Assembly (NCBI RefSeq): GCF_019977195.1
Contig: NZ_AP024643.1
Span: 1,612,001-1,676,000 of the forward strand
Direction of reading: 5' to 3'
Source: Arthrobacter sp. StoSoilA2
GTDB taxonomy: Bacteria > Actinomycetota > Actinomycetes > Actinomycetales > Micrococcaceae
Length of the DNA stretch: 64,000 nt
The notes beneath the pieces were generated by a model, which had not been told where the DNA came from, made no database searches, and was given only the letters and a program-made list of their open reading frames with translations. The position numbers were made by a program, and so were the translations under genes. Positions 27,196 to 35,617 of this stretch are shown here, piece by piece (within the stretch, counting starts at the first letter, position 1; the number at the start of each line of letters is the position of its first letter).

Positions 27196-28193
27196 CCGCT
27201 CCGGACGCGGCCCGCAACGGCACGTCCCCAAATGCCGCAACCCGGATTGTCACCGTGACCCCCAATCCGGCCATCGACATGACCTACACAGTCCACGGAA
27301 TCACCGAAGGCGCCAGCCACAGGGTTCCCACACCCATCAGCCGTGCCGGGGGTAAAGGGCTCAACGTTGCCAGGGTGGTTCACCAAGTAGGCCATCCCGT
27401 GCTGGCCATCGCTCCTACCGGAGGAGCCGCGGGCCAGACCCTGGCCGCTGAACTTTGGACGAGCGGGGTGCCGCATGCGCTGGTGTCTGTCGCCGCCGAG
27501 ACACGCCGCAGCATCGCGCTCGTGGACACCCTCGCCGGCGAAACCTCCATCTTCAACGAGGAGGGCCAGGCACTCCTGCCGGACGATTGGCGCTCGCTGA
27601 CCGCCGCCGTCGTTAAAGCCCTGCACGGCGATGACGGAGAAGGTCCGGCCGCTGTGCTGGTGGGGTCCGGCAGCCTGCCACCGGATGCACCCGCCGATTT
27701 CTACCCGTCCCTGGTGAAGCTGGCACACGACGCCGGCATCCCGGCCATCATTGACACCTCTGGACCCGGAATCATCACCGCAGCCCAGGCGGGTGCCGAT
27801 GTCCTGAAACCCAATCACCACGAGCTCGCGGAAGCCACGGGGGAGCCGGGTGTGGAAGCCGCCGCACTCTCGCTGATTGCCATGGGCGCCCGGACGGTCC
27901 TCGTCAGCGCCGGTGCGGACGGAATGCTCGCCTTCGACCACGCAGCGCCCGGCGGGTACTGGAGTGCCCGCCTCCCCGGGCCCCTAAGCGGCAACCCCAC
28001 AGGGGCGGGCGACGCCGGTGTGGCGGCTGCCGCCGTCGCCCTCGCCGAAGGCATTACGGAACCCCGCGAGATTCTGCGCCGGGCCACAGCCTGGTCCGCC
28101 GCGGCGGTGCTCATGCCTGCAGCAGGCGAGATTTCGCCCAGGTGCCAGGAACTTGAAGAACAACTCATCGTGACATGGAAGGAGACCCGGTGA
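27192..28193 (+). CDS. PfkB-family hexose-phosphate kinase (tagatose-6-P / fructose-1-P kinase type)
   Basis: A 333-aa PfkB kinase of the 1-phosphofructokinase/LacC branch: TVTPNPAIDMTYTV at the start, SRAGGKGLNVARVV, KPNHHELAEATG and the anion-hole signature NPTGAGDAGVAAA near residue 270, whose aspartate is the catalytic base. It would phosphorylate a ketohexose monophosphate to the bisphosphate used by the following aldolase. It overlaps the ROK gene by ATGA and the aldolase gene by GTGA, so three enzymes are translationally linked. Whether the substrate is tagatose 6-phosphate or fructose 1-phosphate cannot be told by eye; the neighbours favour tagatose. Confidence 0.88.
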   Translation: MTAPDAARNGTSPNAATRIVTVTPNPAIDMTYTVHGITEGASHRVPTPISRAGGKGLNVARVVHQVGHPVLAIAPTGGAAGQTLAAELWTSGVPHALVSVAAETRRSIALVDTLAGETSIFNEEGQALLPDDWRSLTAAVVKALHGDDGEGPAAVLVGSGSLPPDAPADFYPSLVKLAHDAGIPAIIDTSGPGIITAAQAGADVLKPNHHELAEATGEPGVEAAALSLIAMGARTVLVSAGADGMLAFDHAAPGGYWSARLPGPLSGNPTGAGDAGVAAAAVALAEGITEPREILRRATAWSAAAVLMPAAGEISPRCQELEEQLIVTWKETR

Positions 28194-29029
28194 CCCTTGT
28201 CAGCACGCGGGAATTGATGGACAAGGCCGCGGCCAACGGCACGGGCCAAGGCGCGTTCAACGTCATCCATGTGGAAACAGCGGAGGGACTGGTGGCGGGC
28301 GCCGAGACAGCGGGAGTTCCACTGATCCTGCAGATTTCGGAAAACTGCGCCAAATACCACGGCGGACTGGAACCGATCGCGGTGGCGGCTTTGGCGATCG
28401 CCCGCGAAGCATCAGTGCCCGTCGCCGTTCACCTGGACCATGCCGAATCCGAGGACCTCGCCATCGCGGCCGTGGACCTGGGCTTTGGCTCCGTGATGTT
28501 CGACGGCGCGCACTTGCCCTACGAATGGAACGTCGAAGTCACACAACGGGTAGCCCGCTACGCCCACGAGCGAGGCGTTTACGTGGAGGCCGAACTCGGC
28601 AAAGTGGGAGGCAAGGACGGCGCCCATGCACCCGGTGTCCGTACCGACCCCGCGGAGGCGCAGGCGTTTGTTGAAGCAACGGGTGTAGATGCGCTCGCCG
28701 TCGCCGTTGGATCCTCCCACGCCATGACCGAACGCAGCGCCGCATTGGACCTGCACTTGATCACGCGGCTGAAGTCTGCTGTCGGAAAACCACTGGTCCT
28801 GCACGGCTCTTCAGGCGTCACAGACGACATGCTCGTAGCCGCAATCGGGGCAGGTATGACTAAGATCAACGTATCCACACATTTGAACGGGTTCTTCACC
28901 CGTGCCGTCCGTGAGTACCTCGATGCCAACCCCGCAGTGGTGGATTCCCGGAAGTACATCAAGGCCGGCCGGGACGCACTGGCGCTGGAATCCGCACGTA
29001 TGCTCACGCTGTTCGCCAAAGCGAAATAG
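28190..29029 (+). CDS. Class II ketose-bisphosphate aldolase (KbaY/GatY/Fba family)
   Basis: A 279-aa zinc aldolase that splits a ketohexose 1,6-bisphosphate into DHAP and glyceraldehyde 3-phosphate. His81-x-Asp83-His84 (HLDHAES) supplies the catalytic aspartate and a zinc ligand, EAELGKVGG follows, and later zinc histidines are in VGSSHAMT and LHGSSGV; INVSTHLN is the DHAP phosphate loop. The SSHAMT version differs from the usual TAHGxY, which marks a divergent subgroup. I prefer the GTG at 28190: AGGAG lies seven bases upstream and it forms a GTGA overlap with the kinase; an ATG at 28175 would include that ribosome site. Substrate is probably tagatose 1,6-bisphosphate, by context. Confidence 0.85.
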   Translation: MTLVSTRELMDKAAANGTGQGAFNVIHVETAEGLVAGAETAGVPLILQISENCAKYHGGLEPIAVAALAIAREASVPVAVHLDHAESEDLAIAAVDLGFGSVMFDGAHLPYEWNVEVTQRVARYAHERGVYVEAELGKVGGKDGAHAPGVRTDPAEAQAFVEATGVDALAVAVGSSHAMTERSAALDLHLITRLKSAVGKPLVLHGSSGVTDDMLVAAIGAGMTKINVSTHLNGFFTRAVREYLDANPAVVDSRKYIKAGRDALALESARMLTLFAKAK

Positions 29030-29052
29030 CCAGACCCCGCGAAAGGCTCGTC

Positions 29053-29844
29053 ATGACCCGCACCGATCGGCTGACTGCCATCCTTGACCTCCTGGCCGAA
29101 TCCGGCCATGTGGAAGTCGAGGACATCGTGACGCGGCTTGGCGTGTCACCGGCCACGGCACGCCGGGACCTGGACAGCCTTGCGAAACAGCGCCTGCTGA
29201 GCCGTACCCGCGGTGGCGCCACCACCGGATCCGTTGCATACGATCTCCCGGGCCGTTATAACCGTGACGACCACGCCCTGGCCAAGCAGGAGATCGCCCA
29301 GGCGGCATCGGCCCTGATCCGCCCCGGAGCCGTGATCGGCTTGAGCGGGGGAACCACCAACACGGCGCTGGCGCAGCTGTTGTCCACCCGTGAGGACCTC
29401 AACGCACCGTCCAACAGGCCAACCCTCACGGTGGTGACCAACGCGATCAACATTGCCTCGCAGCTCGCCGTTCGTCCGAACATCAAGATCATGGTTACCG
29501 GAGGCATCCTGAATCCGCGTTCCTACGAGCTCGTGGGGCCCTACACCGACGTGATCATGCAGAAGGTTGCCCTGGACATTGCGTTCATTGGGGTCAACGG
29601 TGTTGACCCGGACCTCGGCCCCACGATCACCGATGAAGGCGAGGCCATGGTGAATACCGTCATGGCGCGCCGGGCCACTGAATCCTACGTGGTGGCTGAC
29701 TCCTCGAAAGTAGGTCGCCGCTCCTTTGCGGCCATGGCAGGGTATGACTTCCGGCACCTCATCACGGACGCCGGGATCAGCGCTGAAGATAAGGCCGCGT
29801 TTGAAGCCAAGGGCACGGAAGTTATCGTCGCACCTGCCAACTAA
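29053..29844 (+). CDS. DeoR-family transcriptional regulator
   Basis: A 263-aa DeoR/GlpR-type repressor: N-terminal helix-turn-helix (RLTAILDLLAESGHVEVEDI, then RLGVSPATARRDLDSL) followed by the DeoR C-terminal sensor fold with IGLSGGTTNTALAQ and GGILNPRSYELVGP, ending with DSSKVGRRSFA. These proteins bind phosphorylated sugars. It is the last gene of the SIS-ROK-PfkB-aldolase operon, 23 bases after the aldolase, and probably represses it through the phased sites at 25263-25303. Confidence 0.9.
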   Translation: MTRTDRLTAILDLLAESGHVEVEDIVTRLGVSPATARRDLDSLAKQRLLSRTRGGATTGSVAYDLPGRYNRDDHALAKQEIAQAASALIRPGAVIGLSGGTTNTALAQLLSTREDLNAPSNRPTLTVVTNAINIASQLAVRPNIKIMVTGGILNPRSYELVGPYTDVIMQKVALDIAFIGVNGVDPDLGPTITDEGEAMVNTVMARRATESYVVADSSKVGRRSFAAMAGYDFRHLITDAGISAEDKAAFEAKGTEVIVAPAN

Positions 29845-29885
29845 CCGGTCCTGCAACCAACCGGTCCCGTAACCAGCCGTTTCCG

Positions 29886-30566
29886 CTAGAAACGCATTCT
29901 CGGCGCGTGAAGCACTGAATCGTCAACATCCCTTGGCACCCACTGGCTGAACGGTTTGTCCAGGCTGTACTGGCCGTCGTCGGTCCTTACCAACGTTCGG
30001 AGTTCGGCGTTGTCCGGGTTGTTCAGCGATTCGAAATACTCAACAGTCCAGTGGAACCAGCGCATGCAGAACAGCCTCATGGTCAGTCCATGAGTGACTA
30101 ATAGGGTATTTGGGGCATACGTCGGCTTTTCCCAATGGCGGTAAAGGGTCTCCATGAACGAGGACACGCGGTCGTAGACATCCGAGCCTGACTCGCCCTC
30201 GCGGAACCTGTAGAAGAAGTGGCCGTAAAGGTTGCGCAGCTCCTTCTGGTCCTCGATCTCCCCGGCAATCTGAAAGTTGGCCCAGTCCTGCTCACGGAGC
30301 CTGGGTTCTTCGATGACGCGCTCGATCAGCGGTCCCAGGTCCAACGCCTCAAGAGTCTGGTACGCCCGCAAATAGGGGGAGACATAAACACAGACCTGCT
30401 CGCCGTCGAGCTTCCGCCGAAGGGCTTCGCCCGCTATCCGGGCCTGTTCAATTCCGGGTTCGGTCAGCGGAATGCGGTAGTCCGGCACACGGTTGTAGAT
30501 TGACGTGTCGGCATTCGCGGCCGACTGGCCGTGCCGGATCATGAAGATTCTCCCTGGGGCACTCAT
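29886..30566 (-). CDS. Histidine phosphatase family protein (phosphoglycerate mutase-like)
   Basis: A 226-aa branch-1 histidine phosphatase. The catalytic RHGQS is at residues 11-15 (FMIRHGQSAAN) and the second active-site histidine is in LLVTHGLTMRLF. The EQDWANFQ and YRFREGESGSDVYDR segments match a broad actinobacterial group of unknown substrate rather than glycolytic phosphoglycerate mutase. The start at 30566 is preceded by GGTGGG; an in-frame ATG four codons upstream is possible. It is divergent from the CPBP protease gene and convergent with the DeoR operon. Confidence 0.85.
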   Translation of the reverse strand: MSAPGRIFMIRHGQSAANADTSIYNRVPDYRIPLTEPGIEQARIAGEALRRKLDGEQVCVYVSPYLRAYQTLEALDLGPLIERVIEEPRLREQDWANFQIAGEIEDQKELRNLYGHFFYRFREGESGSDVYDRVSSFMETLYRHWEKPTYAPNTLLVTHGLTMRLFCMRWFHWTVEYFESLNNPDNAELRTLVRTDDGQYSLDKPFSQWVPRDVDDSVLHAPRMRF

Positions 30567-30654
30567 CCCACCAAGCATAGGGTCTGCCTACGGATGGAGC
30601 GGGAACGTGCACAGTTCACGGCAAAGTGGCAGGAACTGCAGGCAAGATAGGTAC

Positions 30655-31422
30655 ATGCTCCTTGCTTCCCGCCGCCGCCTGCGCGCCGAAGTACTCATCG
30701 TACTGGGCCTGTCTTTGGGCCAATCAGCTGTGTATTCCGTGGTGCAGCTCCTGGACAAGATGACGCGGGCGCCGCTGTCCGAGGCAACCTCCACTCTTAA
30801 CAGGTCCCAAAGCACCCGCGAGTACTTCGACCTCACGTATCAACTGTTGGACATTGTCTTCGCTTTGGTGCCGGTGGTCCTGGTGTTCTATTTCCTGTCA
30901 TCGCATGCCCAGGGTGGGCGGGAAGGCGCAAGTGGCTTTGCCCGGCTGGGGTTCAACTTCGCACGCCCCGGCAAGGACCTTTTGCACGGATTGGGACTCG
31001 CGGCAGTCATTGGCATCCCGTCACTTGGCTTGTACGCGGCCGGCCGTGCCCTGGGAATCACCACCGCCATTGTGCCCAGCGGCCTGGAGGCTTACTGGTG
31101 GACAGTGCCTGTGTTGATTCTCTCCGCGATTCGCCACGCGATCGTTGAGGAAGTGATCGTCGTGGGATACCTCATGGACCGTTTCGGAAAATTCGGTTGG
31201 AGCACGCCGCTGGCCATTGTCGTGAGCGCGGCCCTTCGCGGCAGCTACCACTTGTATCAAGGCTTCGGGCCGTTCATCGGCAACTTCGCCATGGGCTTGG
31301 TCTTCGCCTGGATCTATACCAAGACGAAGCGGGTGATGCCTTTGGTCATTGCGCATGCGCTGCTGGACATCGTCGCGTTCGTTGGCTTCAGCCTCTTCGG
31401 CAAGGCGATAGGCCTGGGCTAG
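30655..31422 (+). CDS. CPBP-family intramembrane glutamic protease (CAAX-protease-like)
   Basis: A 255-aa membrane protein with about seven or eight spans. The Abi/CPBP motifs are visible: EEVIVVGYL at about residues 165-173 (paired glutamates, though the usual EExxxR arginine is replaced), RGSYHLYQG (motif 2 histidine) and HALLDIV (motif 3). Related proteins are prenyl-protein proteases, bacteriocin-immunity or regulatory proteases; the target is unknown. I take the ATG at 30655, since longer readings cross the divergent gene's start. A strong hairpin follows the stop. Confidence 0.82.
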   Translation: MLLASRRRLRAEVLIVLGLSLGQSAVYSVVQLLDKMTRAPLSEATSTLNRSQSTREYFDLTYQLLDIVFALVPVVLVFYFLSSHAQGGREGASGFARLGFNFARPGKDLLHGLGLAAVIGIPSLGLYAAGRALGITTAIVPSGLEAYWWTVPVLILSAIRHAIVEEVIVVGYLMDRFGKFGWSTPLAIVVSAALRGSYHLYQGFGPFIGNFAMGLVFAWIYTKTKRVMPLVIAHALLDIVAFVGFSLFGKAIGLG

Positions 31423-31456
31423 ACAGCCGTGGAGCCAGGGCACCGTTAAAGAGAAA

Positions 31457-31508
31457 TTCGGCCGCCATCGGTGGGTGACGTCGTTGGCACCCGCTGATGG
31501 CGGCCGAA
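31457..31508. terminator. Bidirectional hairpin terminator between convergent genes
   Basis: TTCGGCCGCCATC (31457-31469) pairs perfectly with its complement at 31496-31508, and GGGTG/CACCC extends the stem inside. It separates the convergent CPBP protease and VOC genes. Confidence 0.7.
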
Positions 31509-31582
31509 GCTTGACCGGACACACTGGACCTGTGACCCAACATGCTGGACTGGAGGGGACCAGGCCCCAGGGAAGGTGTGCG

Positions 31583-32221
31583 TCAGATGGTGACGGCGCC
31601 GGATGCGGTTTCGAAAGTGACGGACATGATGCCAGGCGTACCGTGCGGGGCCATCCACTGGACAGCGACGTCCTCAAGCGGCTTCTCGACGGGCTCGCCC
31701 AGCCATTCGGTAACGCGTTCCGCCGAGCCTGCAATGGTGAGGCTGGACATCTTGACGTCACTCTCATAGACCTTGGACGGGTGCAGTGAGGGATCGCCCT
31801 CCCACTTGAGCAGGTAAGGCACCTGGGGATCGGCGATCAAGCCGAGAATGCCGATCTGCTGCCATACGAGTTCGCGGCCATCCGGGAACTTGCGGTTGCC
31901 CGGAACTGCGGACCGGCCGAGGCGTTCCTCGAAGGGGGCGAGGTCGTCAACGGCGACGCACCAGCCCATCCAACCGCCGCCTGCCGCCGAGCGTGCGCGG
32001 ACTGCCTGGCCAAAGGGTGCCTTGTCGGAAGCAGGGTGGTCCAGGACCTCTACGACTTCCAGGTATTTGTTATCCGCCAAGGGAATGATCATGTTCCGGG
32101 TACCGAAGCGCGGGTGCACTCCGCCCCGGACTGCGTCCACTCCCAGAGCTGCGGAAATTCGTTCGGTGGTGGCCAAAAGGCCATCTCGTTCACAAGCGTA
32201 AGAGACGTGATCCATGCGCAT
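31583..32221 (-). CDS. VOC-superfamily glyoxalase-like protein
   Basis: A 212-aa protein of the glyoxalase-like (PF13468-type) branch of the VOC superfamily. It opens with MDHVSYACERDGL, carries RFGTRNMIIPLADNKYLEVVEVLDHP (the typical metal-ligand strand with Glu) and a second half with LKWEGDP. Function within the group is unknown; the fold is used by glyoxalases, dioxygenases and resistance proteins. The start is either 32221 or 32215 (two in-frame ATGs six bases apart). It is monocistronic and diverges from metY. Confidence 0.78.
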   Translation of the reverse strand: MRMDHVSYACERDGLLATTERISAALGVDAVRGGVHPRFGTRNMIIPLADNKYLEVVEVLDHPASDKAPFGQAVRARSAAGGGWMGWCVAVDDLAPFEERLGRSAVPGNRKFPDGRELVWQQIGILGLIADPQVPYLLKWEGDPSLHPSKVYESDVKMSSLTIAGSAERVTEWLGEPVEKPLEDVAVQWMAPHGTPGIMSVTFETASGAVTI

Positions 32222-32355
32222 GGCTTCATCTTGGCACTTTGTGATCGGGGTCTCAGCTAAGGGAAGCCTTACTAACATGGGATGTTATTGTGCGCCGCCG
32301 GAACGCTTCACGCCGGGTCGCGTAAAGACTGAAAAATACTGCCTTCGTCACAAAG

Positions 32356-32385
32356 CTGTCCAAGTGTCCGGACGCTTCCTAGACT
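32356..32385 (+). promoter_or_regulatory. Possible metY promoter
   Basis: TAGACT (32380-32385) with CTGTCC about 18 bases upstream resembles an actinobacterial -10/-35 pair. The same CCTAGACT occurs at 33898-33905 ahead of the metX riboswitch. Confidence 0.35.
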
Positions 32386-32447
32386 GGCTCCAGCCCACGC
32401 CTACAGCGATCAACGGCAAACCCGCGCGCCACGAAGAGGAGAACCCA

Positions 32448-33764
32448 ATGTCCCAAGGATGGTCTTTCGAAACCCGCCAGATCCACGCAGGGCAGGAGCC
32501 CGACTCTGCCACGGGGGCGCGGTCGCTTCCGATCTACCAGACCACGTCCTTCGTTTTCCCGAGCGCAGAGTCCGCAGCCAACCGCTTTGCACTGGCCGAG
32601 CTCGCCCCGATCTACACGCGGATCGGCAACCCAACACAAGACGCCGTGGAGCAGCGGATCGCCAGCCTCGAAGGCGGGCTGGGCGCGTTGCTCCTTAGCT
32701 CAGGACAGGCCGCGGAAACCTTCGCTATCCTGAACATTGCCGAGGCCGGAGACCATGTCGTCGCGAGCCCCAGCCTCTACGGTGGCACCTACAACCTGCT
32801 GGCGCACACTCTGAAGAAGTTCGGCATCTCCGTGACGTTCGTGGAGGATCCGGACAACCTGGACCAGTGGCGGGACGCCGTGCAGCCCAACACCAAGCTG
32901 TTCTTCGGCGAGGTTGTGTCCAATCCGCGCCAGGACGTGCTGGACATCGAGGGTGTTTCACGCGCTGCGCACGAGGCTGGCGTGCCACTCATCGTGGATA
33001 ACACGCTCTCAACCCCCTACCTCATCCGTCCCATCGAGTGGGGTGCGGACATCGTGGTGCACTCGGCTACCAAGTATCTGGGCGGCCACGGCGCGGCGAT
33101 CGCCGGCGTGATCGTGGACTCCGGAAACTTTGATTTCGGCAAGGACCCGGAGCGCTTCCCCGGATTCAATACTCCGGACCCCAGCTACAACGGACTCGTT
33201 TACGCCCGGGACCTTGGCAAGGATGGCGCGCTCGGAGCCAACCTCTCCTACATTCTCAAGGCGCGCGTGCAGTTGCTGCGCGATCTGGGTTCGGCGGTTT
33301 CCCCGTTCAACGCCTTCCTCATCGCCCAGGGCCTGGAAACCCTGAGCCTGCGCGTCGAGCGTCACGTCTCGAACGCCACCAAAGTGGCTGAATGGCTGGA
33401 AGCCCATGACGACGTCGAATCGGTTGCCTTTGCGGGCCTGCCGTCCAGCCCTTGGTACGACCGCGGCCGTAAGTACGGGCCAAGGGGTACCGGTGCAGTG
33501 GTGGCATTCAACATCAAGGGTGGCGTCGAGGCCGGCAAGCGATTCGTGGACGGCCTGGAGTTGCACTCCCATGTTGCCAACATCGGTGACGTCCGCTCGC
33601 TGGTTATCCACCCGGCGTCGACTACCCACAGCCAGCTCACGGTCGAACAGCAGCTGGTTGCGGGCGTGAATCCAGGCCTTGTCCGCCTCTCCGTGGGAAT
33701 AGAGCACGTGGACGACATTATTGCTGATCTTGAGGCCGGTTTCCGGGCTGCCAAAGGCGCTTAA
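32448..33764 (+). CDS. metY: O-acetylhomoserine sulfhydrylase (aminocarboxypropyltransferase)
   Basis: MetY (438 aa) makes homocysteine from O-acetylhomoserine and sulfide in methionine synthesis. It is a Cys/Met-metabolism PLP enzyme: FETRQIHAGQEPD and PIYQTTSFVFPSAESAANRF at the N-terminus, the substrate-side YTRIGNPTQDAVEQRIA, and the PLP lysine in VVHSATKYLGGHG. Full length. The ATG at 32448 is preceded by GAGGAG. MetX, which makes its substrate, follows 280 bases downstream under its own riboswitch. I found no riboswitch in front of metY itself. Confidence 0.95.
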   Translation: MSQGWSFETRQIHAGQEPDSATGARSLPIYQTTSFVFPSAESAANRFALAELAPIYTRIGNPTQDAVEQRIASLEGGLGALLLSSGQAAETFAILNIAEAGDHVVASPSLYGGTYNLLAHTLKKFGISVTFVEDPDNLDQWRDAVQPNTKLFFGEVVSNPRQDVLDIEGVSRAAHEAGVPLIVDNTLSTPYLIRPIEWGADIVVHSATKYLGGHGAAIAGVIVDSGNFDFGKDPERFPGFNTPDPSYNGLVYARDLGKDGALGANLSYILKARVQLLRDLGSAVSPFNAFLIAQGLETLSLRVERHVSNATKVAEWLEAHDDVESVAFAGLPSSPWYDRGRKYGPRGTGAVVAFNIKGGVEAGKRFVDGLELHSHVANIGDVRSLVIHPASTTHSQLTVEQQLVAGVNPGLVRLSVGIEHVDDIIADLEAGFRAAKGA

Positions 33765-33899
33765 TCGCGCTGCTGGGGGAGCGGCCGCCCGCCGTCGAAA
33801 ATTCGCCGGGCGGCCCTTCGCGGTGCGTGTTCCTGAACGAAGCGGCGCCAAACCGTCACACAGCTGTCACATTCTTCGCCAAGACAGCGGTATTTTTCC

Positions 33900-33905
33900 T
33901 AGACT
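33900..33905 (+). promoter_or_regulatory. Possible -10 box of the metX transcript
   Basis: TAGACT lies ten bases upstream of the riboswitch, in the same CCTAGACT context as in front of metY. The -35 region is weak (TCGCCA near 33876). Confidence 0.35.
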
Positions 33906-33913
33906 CTACGTAT

Positions 33914-34035
33914 TAGGTCATGAGTGCCAGCGACAGCCCCGGCTTGCTGGCCGGCAACCCTCCTCCGCGGTGGGGTGCCCCGGGTGAAGACCTGGCCTGT
34001 CGCACGCAAGGCGGCAGGCAAGCGCGAGGTTAGGT
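33914..34035 (+). promoter_or_regulatory. SAM-IV-type riboswitch upstream of metX
   Basis: The leader matches the SAM-I/SAM-IV clan, closest to SAM-IV as I know it from actinobacteria. Closing stem GGTC (33916-33919) pairs with GACC (33989-33992), GCCAGC (33926) with GCTGGC (33946), and the conserved core CCGGCAACC followed by GGTGGGGTGCCCCGGGTGA is present, with a further hairpin CCTGTCG/GCGGCAGG to the 3' side. The last stem lies only about 10-20 bases before the metX ribosome site (AAAGGA), so control is probably at translation initiation. Confidence 0.88.
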
Positions 34036-34044
34036 GTCAAAGGA

Positions 34045-35166
34045 ATGACCATTACTGCTACAGCACCCCCCAAACCGGGCAAAGAAGACGGGACGGTCAA
34101 GTACGCCGGCGTAGGTTCACTGGAACTTGAAGCCGGCGGTTTTCTCCCGGATGTTGTGCTTGCCTACGAAACCTGGGGGCAGTTGAATGCGGATGCGTCC
34201 AACGCAGTCCTGGTTCAGCACGCACTGACGGGCAGCACGCATGTGGCCCGCGGTGCTACTGATGAGGAAGGCTGGTGGGAGCAACTCGTTGGTCCCGGCG
34301 CGACGATCGACACCAACCGGTTCTTCGTTATCTCCATCAACATTGTCGGCGGCTGTTACGGCAGCACGGGCCCATCGTCAGAGGCGCCGGACGGACGGCC
34401 CTGGGGATCCCGCTTCCCACTGATCACCTTGCGCGACAGCACGGTGGCTGAAGCCCGGCTCGCGGATGCCTTGGGGATCAAGGCATGGCACGCAGTCCTT
34501 GGCGGTTCCATGGGTGGGGCGCGGGCACTTGAGTGGGCGGTCACCTTCCCTGAGCGTGTTCAGCGGTGCGCGGTTATTTCTGTGGGCGCCTACAGCACAG
34601 CCGAGCAAATTGCTTTCGCCCAGTCGCAGACGCTCGCCATCCGCCAGGACCCGAACTTCAACAACGGCGATTACTACGGTGGACCAACTCCTGAGGCAGG
34701 CCTTGCCCTGGCCCGACGGATAGCGCACATCACGTACCGGTCAGCGCTGGAGCTTGATGTCCGCTTCGGCCGGGAAGCCCAGCACCAGGAGACGCCCCTG
34801 GCCGCTGCGGTCCTGGGGGAGCGTGGCCGCTACCAAGTGGAAAGCTACCTCGACCACCAAGGCACCAAGCTGGTGCGCCGGTTCGATGCGAACAGTTACA
34901 TCGCCATCACCGAGGCGCTGATGTCCCACGACATCAGACGGGGCCGGGGCACCTTGAAGGAAGCCTTGGCTGCCGCCACTGCTGAATTCTTTGTGGCAGC
35001 CGTCGATTCCGACCGCCTCTATTTTCCGGCCCAGTCAGTGGAACTGGCGCAAAACCTGCCAGGCAATGTGCCCGTCCACGTGATCGAGGCCCCCATCGGC
35101 CACGATGGCTTCCTGACCGAAATCGGCCAACTATCGAAGCAGCTTCGCGAGGCCTTCTTCGCCTAA
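34045..35166 (+). CDS. metX: Homoserine O-acetyltransferase
   Basis: MetX (373 aa) acetylates homoserine with acetyl-CoA to feed MetY. It is an alpha/beta hydrolase-fold enzyme: AYETWGQLN early, VQHALTGSTHV, the nucleophile elbow GGSMGGARALEW near residue 154, and the aspartate and histidine of the triad in DRLYFPAQ and IGHDGFLTE near the C-terminus. Length is normal. The SAM-IV-type riboswitch directly upstream indicates shut-off when S-adenosylmethionine is abundant. The ATG follows AAAGGA by one base group, a tight but usable spacing. Confidence 0.95.
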   Translation: MTITATAPPKPGKEDGTVKYAGVGSLELEAGGFLPDVVLAYETWGQLNADASNAVLVQHALTGSTHVARGATDEEGWWEQLVGPGATIDTNRFFVISINIVGGCYGSTGPSSEAPDGRPWGSRFPLITLRDSTVAEARLADALGIKAWHAVLGGSMGGARALEWAVTFPERVQRCAVISVGAYSTAEQIAFAQSQTLAIRQDPNFNNGDYYGGPTPEAGLALARRIAHITYRSALELDVRFGREAQHQETPLAAAVLGERGRYQVESYLDHQGTKLVRRFDANSYIAITEALMSHDIRRGRGTLKEALAAATAEFFVAAVDSDRLYFPAQSVELAQNLPGNVPVHVIEAPIGHDGFLTEIGQLSKQLREAFFA

Positions 35167-35172
35167 GCCGGC

Positions 35173-35574
35173 TCAGCCGTTCATGATGTCGCCGCGCTGC
35201 TTCATGTAATCCTCCATGGCAATTTCGCCGTTGCTGAACTTGAGGTCCAGTTCGGCCAGCTTGCGCGCGCGGAAGCCTTGCTGCTCAGAGCCGCGGTGGC
35301 TCGGAAACGTAGGTGAAGAAGCGTTCGACGCCGGTCCTGGCGGCGGTGGGGCATCGGCAGGGCGGATGGTGGTGGGCTGCGTGGGATAGCCCGGATAATT
35401 CGGCTGCGGGTAACCCGGTCCCGGAAGATTCTGCGGGGGATAGCCGGGGCCCGGATAATTCGGGCCCGGGAAATTGCGGTCCTGGAGCCGCCGCGCCCGG
35501 GACTTGTTGTACATGCGTATCCCCATGGGAATCAGCCACGAGCAGACGATGATCCAGAAGATCAGATTGTTCAC
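35173..35574 (-). CDS. Membrane-anchored SHOCT-like protein
   Basis: A 133-aa protein: an N-terminal membrane span (NNLIFWIIVCSWLIPMGI), a Pro/Gly/Tyr-rich linker of repeated PGPGYP-like units (about residues 35-85) and a short C-terminal helical hairpin (KLAELDLKFSNGEIAMEDYMKQ) of the SHOCT type, a small oligomerisation module. Function unknown. It starts with GTG and lies 43 bases after the AlkZ-like gene on the same strand. It is convergent with metX with only six bases between stops. Confidence 0.7.
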   Translation of the reverse strand: MNNLIFWIIVCSWLIPMGIRMYNKSRARRLQDRNFPGPNYPGPGYPPQNLPGPGYPQPNYPGYPTQPTTIRPADAPPPPGPASNASSPTFPSHRGSEQQGFRARKLAELDLKFSNGEIAMEDYMKQRGDIMNG

Positions 35575-35617
35575 GGTGCAGGCCTCCTAGGTCTTAACCC
35601 AGCTTAGTCCCGCAGTT

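Noticed and set aside
26607..27941. Open frame of 444 codons opposite ROK and PfkB
   Set aside because: Antisense shadow of two clear enzymes with low-complexity translation.
28175..28189. ATG at 28175 as the aldolase start
   Set aside because: The GTG at 28190 has a better-placed ribosome site (AGGAG) that the earlier start would include in the coding sequence, and it gives a normal GTGA overlap.
32222..32447. Riboswitch in front of metY
   Set aside because: The region lacks the SAM core motifs found before metX; only a possible promoter is seen.
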